DNA from: Saccoglossus kowalevskii
Lineage: Eukaryota > Hemichordata > Enteropneusta > Harrimaniidae
Direction of reading: 5' to 3'
DNA length: 29,528 nucleotides
Assembly: GCF_000003605.2 (NCBI RefSeq)
Contig: NW_003122921.1
Location: 207,153 to 236,680, forward strand
How positions within the stretch are numbered: position 1 is the first letter of the stretch; every line of letters starts with the position of its first letter. Positions 21,601 through 28,888 of the stretch are shown piece by piece. Both the position numbers and the translations under genes were made by a program. The notes under the pieces were generated by a model. That model did not search any database and was not told the DNA's origin. It saw nothing but the letters and a program-made list of their open reading frames with translations.

Positions 21601-24600
21601 TGGAGTTATTTTGTTTAAAGTCATTTTAAACAACATTTCTCTGTTGTAAATTGTGTTGCAAATGAGAGAGTACATCGTAACCGATATACATAGGCATATC
21701 CATAAACATGCACATAGTCAAGGCGATTGCGCGTTTTGTTTATGTACATACATTCACATCTACAACTTATAAATCCTTGGACTTACCGACAAATATAGTG
21801 GCACTAAGCCAGCCCTCCTCTAATCCTGTCAGATGCATATCAGTTTTGGCTTGAGGCATCAGGAAAGACACACACAGCATCTCCACTGCATCGCTGGCAT
21901 TAGCCCAACCACACACACACAATAACATGTAATGGTATAAGCCAAAACCTGCAATATGACATCATTAAAGAATGAAAAATGAACCAGAATCATGCATTGA
22001 ATTCACACTAACAATTTAAAACAGATGAAATGGCATATAAAATGAGGTCACCTGTACGCCTCCTAATATCAAGAAATCGAGCTAGTGGCTTTTAGTGATG
22101 TAGTTTTATTTTCATGTGAGAAGAAAAAATGGAAATGTTGTTACCAAAAATAAACAACAACATCCACTAATATTAAAGAAAGAAATAAAGGTATTGACAC
22201 AATATAAACAAATCTGAATGTATTTACAAACATGTATAAAATATCATAACAATCACAATGTCGCATACGACTTATTTACCACTTCCGTGTCACTGAGAAT
22301 GTTCTAGAACCGTACTGTGTCTGGGTGGAATATTCCATATTTTTTAGAAAATGGTTGAATAGGTAATAGAACACTGTAGGAGGCAATAGAAGGTAATGGA
22401 ACATTCTAGAAATTTGTAGTAAGTTCCAGACTCATTATGTATGCTGATGTAATGGCACTGAGATCAGATCGGAGATCTCGCTGAATTGTGTTGGAGTTTA
22501 AGTATCTAGTTATTGGAGGTTTGGAGTTTTACCGCGTTAGTGTACTTGATGTTTGCAGAGTATAATAATACCAGTACCAGTTGAACCCTCATCTGTTGGC
22601 TCCGTGTTCGTATTTTATCATCACCGCCAGGAAAGTCTTTCTGTTACTGTTGCCATTTTGGTATTTGAACCATCACACCCGTACTATACCAATTACGGTA
22701 ATATTACGTTGCGTGTGACACACAAGAAAAAATAAATAAAAACAACATTTTTTTCCCCGAAAAATAGCAAATTAAAGTTATTTCCATAAGATGAACAAAT
22801 CTGATTGTGGTCCATCCAGGGTAGCTACATAGCAAATATTGAAGCAATCAGACTAGTAAGTATGTGTTTTTGTTTCAATTTGTACAGTTGACAGGAATGC
22901 TGAACTAGTGTGTATTAATTAAAGAATAATTAATTAAATATTTTATTTGTTTCAAATACTCTTGGCGCAACAAGGGCATTTCTTCATCTTTGTAATTATT
23001 CATAAATTTCAATGACAGTTGAATCAAACCAGCCAATCAACAAGCACAGTACAACAATGTTATTAAATCCACCAATGGAAAACTCTTGTTTCAGTTTAAA
23101 TTACGAAATTTATAAAGATGAAGGAATTCCTTTGTTGCACCAACAGTATCGTTACTGTAACATGTAAATAAGAATACACTTTTCATAACGTGGCGCCCTC
23201 ATTGTTCAGTAGAAGAGGCCTTTGCAGTGAACTCTGAAAGAAGCTCCTAAGAGCTCGTTAACTTGAAAGGCCTCTCTCTTAAGAAACTGTGAGGGTGCCA
23301 GATTTATCTATGACGTTTTCAAATTTGATTTTAGGTTGAGAAGTCGTGTACGTGAGTCATGATTATCATTATTATTGAAAAAGTCTTACCAGCGGCGTCA
23401 ATTGCTTCTTCAAATGTATGCGATTCTTTATTTTGTATATTGACTGTACCTATAAAAAAGTAGATGGCATCAAGTATTTATAAGATCAGTGTGTGATATG
23501 TGATGATGATTTCATGTAATTTGAAAAAGTCATATGAATTGCAAGATAATCACAAAATCACAAGATTTTCCAAAAATTCTAAAATGCAAGTTACCAGTAA
23601 TGAGACTGTGAATGAACTGATTAGATTAGACTTCTCAAGGTAGAGTGAAATAAGTGAGTATTGGTCACCAAATCCGGGAGGAGAATAACACACTGGAGAG
23701 GAGCACTTGTAGCCAAGGTGTTTATTGCTCAACTGCTAGGCCTGGAACTGAGTCTAAATACTCACGAGATGTTCCATACAATGTATCAATATCATTGATA
23801 TCAACTAAACTAAACATCATAGCCTCAAATCATTACATCCGTTTTTTCGTTTTTTTGTAGTTTGCGAGACTAGTTGATAGCGCTTGAGGTAAGTTAAACA
23901 GGGTCGCGGACAGGAAGTTACACATCACCGCACCGTAACTGACGCCAGCAACTCATTTGCATATAAAATCAACAGTGACTTGTCAATCAAAGAGCAACGT
24001 AAACAAACTTTCGGTTCTTTTAATCACATATGCGTGCCTCGGTTCCCTATAACTTAAAATCGATTTTTGAGTATGTTCCAGCATTTTGAGTATGTTCCAA
24101 TTGACAATACTCCGAAATTTTAACACTATCTAGCCAAAACTGTCTGGGTGAGAAAAAGCAAAAAAAAAAAATTTCACTCCAAGTGCCCACGTCCCTGCAT
24201 ATATACCTTAAAGTTCATACCCTTATCTTATACATTTAGTATTAAATAATAAATGTGAAACACTAATTTTTTCACACCCAACCATTTGCCGTATAGTCCA
24301 AATTATAGTGGAGGGGTAAAACACAATACAAAAGAAGCTTTTTATTCATTATAAAGAAGATAAAAATTAAGGTGTAAATCCCATCAGATTAATACAAACT
24401 TCCTGTTTTTGATCGCATATGAAGTCCTCTAATGAAAAGATGATATTAACATTGAAAAGGTTGGGATGGCCCAAACCTAGTTTGCATACCCACACACAAA
24501 AAAACTACCAGGTACTCAAAATTCATCTTGTGATATATCAATTAAAAACATATCATAAAGTAGAATTCATTTTTGCAGTGAAAACATAGATAACAGAAAT

Positions 24601-25762
24601 CATTGTTGAACAGTGGCAATTTTCATAATGAAATTTGTATATTTTTGAAAAATGTTTGTATCACGTAAATTCACAGTCTCTTGCAGACGTACGTCTTGTA
24701 GAGTTGGGGTGAGAAACACTATAAACGTCACCATATATTTACTCAACAGATGTGGAAAGTCAGTTGAACAAAACTGGTCATAATAAACTAAATACTTACA
24801 AAACATTCAAATATAATTATAAATTTGAAAAATACTTGGATGATATAAAAAACAAAAAAACACAGAGTAGCATTAACCAAATTTCGTATTTCAGCCCACT
24901 TCTTGCCAATTGAAATAGGCCGTCACAGGAGAATAAATAAAAATTGACAGGGTATGTAACAAGTGTGACTCTAATGATGAGGGTGCTGAAAAACACTACT
25001 TTTTTCATTGTGACAGTTTTCAGAACACAGGAAAAAAATCCTCTACGCACTGTTCAAATACTCATCTGATTATCAAACCTTACCAAATAAAGAATTGTTT
25101 ATTCAGTGTATTTTAATTTTAGTGTTTTAGTGTGTCTTATTTTATTTGTCTTTTGTAATCATTTTTTACCTTACTAAACCCACAGCAAGTTAAGTTGCGT
25201 AATAAAGTTATTATTATTATTATTAATGTTTTCTCTAGTGTAGACAAATATGTTTGTAGTATTTTAGCTAATTTTGTTTTTCAGATTTTAAAATTATTTT
25301 AGATTAGTTGTGTTACTTTATGTTTCTTATATTGGACTTTACTCAAGCATTGTTTTTGTGTACGTTCCAAATATAATATCCTATCTTATCCTATCCTATC
25401 CTAATACCGCTACTTTTATTTTGACCTCAACTGGCACGTACAAAGTAGTTGAGCCCCCGAGCACCAGTGTGTTCAAACAGCTGGTCCAAGAAGGCAGACG
25501 CACTTAAAAGGGCAATTCGTTGACAGGTCGGAATTGTGAAAGCTAATAAATTACAAAAAATCGAAATAATTACGTTTCGATTGTTTGAAAGGGTGCAGTC
25601 ACTTTTCGTGATGACGAGGTTTTGTTTGCAGTTCGGTACTCCCTGTGATGCCGGCTGACACTTACCATAGCGCTCTCTTGTTTCACTGTCGGAATCATCG
25701 TTAGATGATTCAGATGATTGTAGTAGATGTCTCACATCGCCCTCTTGGTATTTATGTTCCAT
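15436..25762 (-). CDS. SV2-like major facilitator transporter, 10 coding exons, 533 aa
   Basis: Likely a 12-helix membrane transporter of the synaptic vesicle glycoprotein 2 group; substrate unknown. Joined exons (minus order): 25762-25666, 23449-23390, 21948-21787, 20851-20689, 19655-19373, 18473-18390, 17510-17320, 16748-16531, 16071-15912, 15619-15436. All junctions are GT-AG, phases agree, and the total is 1602 bases with a stop. Features: acidic cytosolic N-terminus (1-45) with TFEEAI; helix 1 and VEMLCVSFLMP; MFS motif GALGDVRGRK (116-125); GVGGSMPVIF (helix 4); PESPKFLLE (247-255) before the central loop; YYGLWLWFPE (348-357), an SV2 hallmark; DKLGRK (411-416); and ESYPTNMRSTALG (helix 10-11). 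The lumenal loop between helices 7 and 8 is short, with sequons at N376 and N382. Vertebrate SV2 has a large pentapeptide-repeat loop there. An in-frame TGA lies upstream of the ATG. SVOP or SLC22 relatives are less likely. Confidence 0.93.
15912..16071 (-). CDS. SV2-like gene, coding exon 9 (helices 9 and 10)
   Basis: Encodes CGSLLISGASVFFIWFLN, VLAMSCIFGGVSVISWAVLN and AESYPTNMR. The last segment is the conserved cytosolic end of helix 10. The acceptor is CTCTATATAG, and the donor GTATGTC. Confidence 0.93.
16072..16530 (-). repeat. Intron 8 of coding order (between exons 8 and 9) with two retroelement-like tails
   Basis: Two (TTA)n tracts, at 16204-16219 and about 16405-16432, each follow an AATAAA-type stretch (GAATAAAATTATTATT and GGCATAATAAATATTATT). 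This is the look of LINE or SINE 3' ends inserted on the plus strand. Confidence 0.4.
16531..16748 (-). CDS. SV2-like gene, coding exon 8 (lumenal loop, helix 8)
   Basis: Encodes YYGLWLWFPELFLRVEQ, a lumenal loop of about 30 residues with two cysteine-flanked stretches and sequons NVT and NNT, then helix 8 (ITAAANVPGNLFATLTV) and DKLGRK. The acceptor is GTTCATTTCAG, and the donor GTAAGTTT. The loop is far shorter than in vertebrate SV2A/B/C. Confidence 0.93.
17320..17510 (-). CDS. SV2-like gene, coding exon 7 (rest of central loop, helix 7)
   Basis: Encodes a basic loop segment beginning VKILQPSQQARKRSARIAL, then LSPYLLVTLNLLGIIFSLAF as helix 7. The acceptor is ATGTCTCAG after a T-run, and the donor GTGAGTAA. 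The last two bases join the next exon to give a glycine before YYGLW. Confidence 0.92.
17511..18389 (-). other. Intron between exons 6 and 7
   Basis: No nested gene supported. An 88-codon plus-strand open frame at 17833-18099 has no recognisable features and is judged chance. Confidence 0.5.
18390..18473 (-). CDS. SV2-like gene, coding exon 6 (84 bases)
   Basis: A phase 0-0 exon encoding 28 residues of the central cytosolic loop, NGQETQALNVLRSVFLVNNR then KKKKTDYF. The EALNVLR-type helix followed by basic residues is standard in the MFS central loop after PESPRFLL. The acceptor is TTTATTATAG, and the donor GTAAGTAG. Confidence 0.9.
18474..19372. mobile_element. Intron between exons 5 and 6, with truncated MITE family A copy 4 at about 19022-19160
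   Basis: The blocks TTAGCTGGAATTAATTTTCA, GAGTGTTTTGTATGGAATTT and TCGCTGGATTTTATTTTCAC match the family at 14675 and 14894, but both terminal TACTGTAAAATA ends are missing. A (GT)n run occurs near 18661. Confidence 0.6.
19373..19655 (-). CDS. SV2-like gene, coding exon 5 (helices 4 to 6)
   Basis: Encodes VGGSMPVIFAYFCEF, the basic turn QPKKRRG, helix 5 with a WILGNVITAG segment, SWRIFVVVCTLPS in helix 6 and PESPKFLLE at its end. The acceptor is CCTTTTCAG, and the donor GTCAGTA. It ends in phase 0. It is the longest exon of the gene. Confidence 0.93.
19656..20688 (-). other. Intron between exons 4 and 5
   Basis: AT-rich sequence. Nothing beyond the splice sites is recognised. Confidence 0.5.
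20689..20851 (-). CDS. SV2-like gene, coding exon 4 (helices 2 to 4)
   Basis: Encodes MMVGSYFWGALGDVRGRK, the full MFS motif A in the cytosolic loop between helices 2 and 3, then helix 3 and MRFLSGIG at the start of helix 4. The acceptor is CATCCTACAG, and the donor GTAAGTG. Confidence 0.93.
21147..21400. repeat. Tandem duplication of about 125 bp in the intron between exons 3 and 4
   Basis: AAAAATCATACAGAATTTAC then ATGCTTTGCAAA, TTCTTTCACACACTC, CATTTCTAGGAGTGTAC-like and TTTTTTGTGAATGTC blocks appear twice in the same order, starting near 21147 and 21273. The second copy has insertions. Confidence 0.6.
21787..21948 (-). CDS. SV2-like gene, coding exon 3 (helix 1 and start of helix 2)
   Basis: Encodes FGLYHYMLLCVCGWANASD, VEMLCVSFLMPQAKTDM and EEGWLSATIFVG. 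Helix 1 ends with the Asp-Ala-Val-Glu segment shared by SV2 relatives. The acceptor is CATATTGCAG, and the donor GTAAGTC. A CA/TG microsatellite lies inside codons for CVCG. Confidence 0.93.
22296..22427. promoter_or_regulatory. Cluster of heat-shock elements in the intron between exons 2 and 3
   Basis: AGAATGTTCTAGAAC at 22296-22310 and GGAACATTCTAGAAA at 22398-22412 are each three perfect, contiguous, alternating nGAAn/nTTCn units. GGAATATTCC at 22327-22336 is a perfect two-unit site. GTTCC at 22423-22427 is in register with the last array. HSF1 trimers bind this pattern. Which transcript it would serve is not clear from the sequence. Confidence 0.6.
22956..23149. mobile_element. MITE with about 38-bp inverted ends, same intron
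   Basis: The left end reads ATACTCTTGGCGCAACAAGG and then TTCTTCATCTTT. The right end, reverse-complemented, reads ATACTGTTGGTGCAACAAAGG-like and then CCTTCATCTTT. A further ATAAATTTC block pairs inside. There is no coding capacity and no obvious target duplication. Confidence 0.55.
23215..23273. repeat. Short hairpin, GAGGCCTTT / AAAGGCCTC
   Basis: Nine-base perfect arms, extended imperfectly (AGT, AAC pairs) around a loop of about 20 bases. It could be a remnant foldback element. It is too poorly paired for a confident microRNA precursor. Confidence 0.3.
23390..23449 (-). CDS. SV2-like gene, coding exon 2 (60 bases)
   Basis: A short phase-1 to phase-1 exon encoding TVNIQNKESHTFEEAIDAA. 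The TFEEA motif just before helix 1 is typical of SV2-like proteins and confirms this small exon. The acceptor is TTTTTTATAG, and the donor GTAAGAC. Confidence 0.88.
23450..25665 (-). other. Intron between exons 1 and 2
   Basis: Holds ATTTGCAT directly joined to TATAAAA at 23955-23968, a repeated TGAGTATGTTCCA near 24068, an AATAAAG-(TTA)n retroelement-like tail near 25198-25224, and a short (TATCC)n tract near 25380-25402. No nested protein gene is supported. Confidence 0.45.
25666..25762 (-). CDS. SV2-like gene, coding exon 1
   Basis: Encodes the start MEHKYQEGDVRHLLQ and a Ser/Asp/Glu-rich tract, residues 1-32 plus one base. The donor is TATG then GTAAGTG. The ATG is the first after an in-frame TGA 36 bases upstream. 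A serine-rich acidic cytosolic tail fits the SV2 group, whose N-terminus is phosphorylated and binds synaptotagmin in vertebrates; that role is not shown here. Confidence 0.88.
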
Positions 25763-25888
25763 TGCCCCGTCTGGCTGGTGGTAAACAAAACCTTGTCAGC
25801 CACAGTTATTGTCAGCCATGATTATCGTATGGAGGTCGCAGGTCAGAATGTGACGTCACACAACCATGAATTCCTTCAAAACATTACT

Positions 25889-26105
25889 TGTGCAGTTATC
25901 CTCGACTGACAAAGTTGGGACTTCTTTGTTTTACATGAAAAACATAATTAATTGACAATTTAGCCTTTTTAGCGTGATGGCGAAAACTATCGTGACCGCA
26001 AAAGAAATCCCGGTTACGTTAGTTTTCGCGATCATGCTAAAACAATTATTTCTTTTTGTAAAACAAAAAAGAAGTCCCGACTTTGCCAGTGTACAGTTAT
26101 CTTCG
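25889..26105. mobile_element. Palindromic foldback element next to the SV2-like gene start
   Basis: Arms CTGACAAAGTTGGGACTTCT (from 25906) and, reverse-complemented from the right, CTGGCAAAGTCGGGACTTCT pair, as do TTGTTTTAC and GCGAAAACTA (25983 region) with TAGTTTTCGC. The whole is an imperfect inverted repeat of about 185 bp. It is flanked by 16-base near-identical direct repeats, TGTGCAGTTATCCTCG (25889-25904) and TGTACAGTTATCTTCG (26090-26105). It lies about 130 bp upstream of the transporter ATG. Confidence 0.6.
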
Positions 26106-26884
26106 CCAGCTGGAACGGTGTGGAAAGAGTGCGGAAACTGCAATAAATCTTAGATTTGAATTCAATTTGAATTGAAAATGGCACTAACTTACCAGGACTT
26201 ATTTTATTCAACATAAATTCAAACTTGGAAATAAATACGGAAATAAATACAGAAGACTATAATTACAATGCTATTCTGTTTGGCATACCAAGGTAAATAA
26301 AATGCCTTTATGGAAGAAGAAGAAGTCACGTCTCCGTTATTTAAATCTGTGGTAAAGGGAAAGTCAATGTTGCGAATTGTTATAGTTGCCTAATATTATG
26401 TGTATGTGCTGTTAATTAAAATGTATTTGTTTTTGTTGAAAATTGTGTGTGTGTCAAATTCTAAGAGTTTGAATACATGCCTCCCAAAGGCTACGTACAT
26501 ATATATATATATATTGTTAGTGAGAGCGTACTTTTTGTTGTCCTGAGTTTCAAAAATATGGGTTTTGGAAAGTTTCGAAAAATTCTTCTTTAAAACATTG
26601 AAAAATTACAGCGCATATTAAATATTGAAAAATGATAGTACAAACTTTCTCAAAAATTATGAGTAAATTCTACCTTAACATAATTTAGTAAATTGTTACG
26701 CTTAGAAAATTGTTTTCTGTTGCAACATTATACTTGAATAGTATAATACCGTACTTTTCCAGAATTATTAATATTTAATGGGGAATGGAGATGAATAGTA
26801 ATATTGTTTGGCCCAGATGGCCACTAACTATAGCATCAATTGTTACTTATTTGTGCGACATCTCTGGCTTATAGTTACTGAAAT
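26106..26884. other. Intergenic between SV2-like gene and DNAJA gene
   Basis: No gene seen. An (AT)n run is at about 26500-26514. Confidence 0.5.
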
Positions 26885-27017
26885 TTAAAGGGTGATACGT
26901 CATGCTGCGTCGTGATCGATATGAGACACGTGGTAACATACACAGCGCGTGTACAATATTGTTTGGTTTACACGAAATTGAATCCGAGCTGTGTGACGAT
27001 CACTACGTACTCTTTAA
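26885..27017. mobile_element. TTAA-flanked small MITE, about 133 bp
   Basis: It begins TTAAAGGGTGATACGTCATG and ends GACGATCACTACGTAC then TCTTTAA, so both ends are TTAA with inverted AAAG-GT-ACGT sequences. The left end resembles that of the 470-747 element (AGGG, CGTC and CTGCG in the same order). Confidence 0.4.
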
Positions 27018-27304
27018 CAAAATCGTTTCAAAAAAGCAACTTTTCATAAATAGATGATATTGTGTTATTTGATGTTTTTTAGGGGAAAATACAATGAAAT
27101 AGATCATGCAAATACCAAGTTTCAAGAGAGTTAATGATTTTAATTTGAGTTTTCTCCCTCATCATCCTTTAGCCTTGTCCTATCCATTTTAATTGCTTGT
27201 TTTGGTTCGTCGTTTTGTTTTTTCTGGCTCTTGTATTTTTCCTCGGTGGAATGCGTACATAAACAAAATATAAAAAGTATGGTGACTTGGAAAGGCGTAA
27301 TCCT

Positions 27305-27360
27305 ATTAGTGCGCATGCGCACTAATTGGTTGAGGGCGCTGTAAATGTGCGTCACTTCCT
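27305..27360 (+). promoter_or_regulatory. Promoter motifs of the DNAJA gene: NRF1, CCAAT, ETS
   Basis: A 22-base perfect palindrome (27305-27326) is centred on TGCGCATGCGCA, the full NRF1 consensus. ATTGG (reverse CCAAT, NF-Y type) follows at 27325-27329, then GAGGGCGC, and then CACTTCCTG (27352-27360), an ETS site in reverse. NRF1 plus ETS is typical of housekeeping promoters without TATA. Function is inferred from motif identity and position. Confidence 0.55.
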
Positions 27361-27394
27361 GTTCAATTTACAGAACAATCTCGATCTAGCTCTT

Positions 27395-27419
27395 GTTCCG
27401 GACAGCTCTAGAAGGTTCG
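27395..27419 (+). promoter_or_regulatory. Heat-shock element of the DNAJA gene
   Basis: Five contiguous 5-base units alternate nTTCn and nGAAn in perfect register. Units 1, 4 and 5 (GTTCC, AGAAG, GTTCG) match fully; units 2 and 3 (GGACA, GCTCT) each miss one base. HSF1-driven induction is known for DNAJA/HSP40 genes, so the position 1.36 kb upstream of the ATG, before a candidate first intron, makes sense. Confidence 0.6.
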
Positions 27420-28733
27420 ATCTGTGTTGGTAAGGATATTTTAACTGTTGCCTTCAGACTAAGTGATTCATTATTTTGAACTTCAAGAGTACGACGCGAC
27501 GGTGTATACTTTGATCGGCGTAGAACGTTTTATAGTTTAATATAGAGAAGGTACGTTGTTGGAATTTTCATTTACCGGCCTCGTGTGATTAGAGATTTAG
27601 ACAGTCACTAGTCACGACGAATTTCGTCATTTACGCCTTTGAAAAAAAATATATCGCCTCTACTTCAACAAAATTACATGGTCATGATTTGAGAATCTAT
27701 ATTTTTTCTACGTCGTTTAATCGTTTCTTCATCGTGGTTGTGAAGTGTTGCCTCTTTGTCTTTAAACGTACATATTTTGGCTTTGTCAAATCATGGATCT
27801 GCATGCTACGGACCTGATACAGACAAACAACACCGTTTAATATCTGTTGTGTGTATTGAGGTTTAAATCTGCACTTTGTGAGATATTTCATAACGCTTAA
27901 TTTTAGGGTCCTGAGTGTTATGTTTCATATTTAATGGTATGATTCACTTGGAATCACTGCATACGATTCAGTATTTTAGAACAGGCGAATCTTTGTGAAA
28001 CTATGTGTCGTGTAGCAACAATATTTAAATTCGGTAAATATAATTTGAACAAATATTCAAAACGATTATATACAATGTATAGTACACATTTCTCTACAAT
28101 TCATGTAAATCCCATAGTTGAAGTTTAGGTTGCAACTAGGAAAAATAACCAAAATTAGTATGCAAAATTATCTTACACAATCAGCACCAATGCCCACAGT
28201 AGAACTTTTTATTTCATTTCTAACAGAAAGCCTGTTACAACATGATATAACACAAAGAATGACACAAAAATTGCAGTATGCCCTTGATATACATCAATAA
28301 GGTCTCCATCAAGTACAAAATCAGCAGGAAAGCCTCTAATTGGCTGAATATAAATTGTAACAAAAGAACATCCTGTGGTGATTCTATCACATTCACACTT
28401 GTGCATTTGTAGTACTTCAGAATGCATATTTTGAGACAACGTATGGTATGGTATGGTAAGTCAGATTACTAGCGAACTTGTATAAAACAATACGAATAAA
28501 GTGATCAATGAATATTGCATGTTTCGCACACAAACACCAGGGCATTACATTGTGTGCTACATTGTATAACCCACGCTAACCCACTTGATAGCCAACTCTA
28601 TACAACATCCAGCTTTTAGTGATCACATTCAATGGCAATAGTTTCACATGTGAAAGTCAAATATTGTGAAGATTGTGTATTAATTATATTTGTTCAATTT
28701 AGCTTCTCATAATGGTTCTTCTTGTGATTTCAG
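27420..28733 (+). other. DNAJA 5' untranslated exon candidates and first intron
   Basis: Two good donor sites could end a noncoding first exon: TTG then GTAAGGA at 27430, and GAGAAG then GTACGTT at 27551. The second leaves the heat-shock element upstream of transcription start, so I prefer it. The intron would end at the acceptor CTTGTGATTTCAG (27331-base scale: AG at 28732-28733). A (TATGG)n tract is at 28441-28458. Confidence 0.45.
28209..28439 (-). pseudogene. Open fragment, possibly from a membrane protein (unassigned)
   Basis: A 76-codon minus-strand frame inside the DNAJA first intron encodes PIRGFPADFVLDGDLIDVY followed by a hydrophobic helix, FVSFFVLYHVVTGFLLEMK, then TAA. The helix after an acidic-aromatic segment faintly recalls the polycystin channel domain. 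No donor follows and no clear acceptor precedes, so if it is real it is a fragment. It may be chance. Confidence 0.2.
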
Positions 28734-28756
28734 AAAATTGATTTATATCTGTAACC

Positions 28757-28888
28757 ATGGTGAAGGAGACAAAGTATTATGATATTCTGGGAGTTAAACC
28801 TTCCTCTACAGAGTCAGAGCTGAAGAAAGCGTACCGGAAACTTGCCATGAAATATCATCCAGATAAGAACCCAGACGAGCCAGAAAAG
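28757..28888 (+). CDS. DNAJA1: DNAJA1/DNAJA4-type J-domain co-chaperone, first coding exon (partial gene)
   Basis: Type A HSP40 co-chaperone: it brings clients to HSP70 and stimulates its ATPase, in cytosol and nucleus. The 44 codons start [17 protein letters not shown] and cover helices I and II of the J domain, with [18 protein letters not shown]; the catalytic HPD is at residues 34-36. The MVKET start is characteristic of the DNAJA1/DNAJA4 branch, which I cannot split further from this exon. A Kozak-like ACCATGG surrounds the ATG. The exon begins in 5' UTR at 28734 after TTTCAG and ends GAAAAG before GTTGGT, phase 0. The remaining J domain, zinc-finger and C-terminal domains lie beyond the window. 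Confidence 0.92.

Noticed and set aside
23215-23273. Hairpin considered as a microRNA precursor
   Set aside because: Only nine perfectly paired bases, then frequent mismatches; loop and arm geometry are poor.
25427-25665. C-terminal extension of the first transporter exon frame beyond the donor
   Set aside because: The frame continues past GTAAGTG only by chance; joining to 23449 restores SV2-like sequence in the correct phase.
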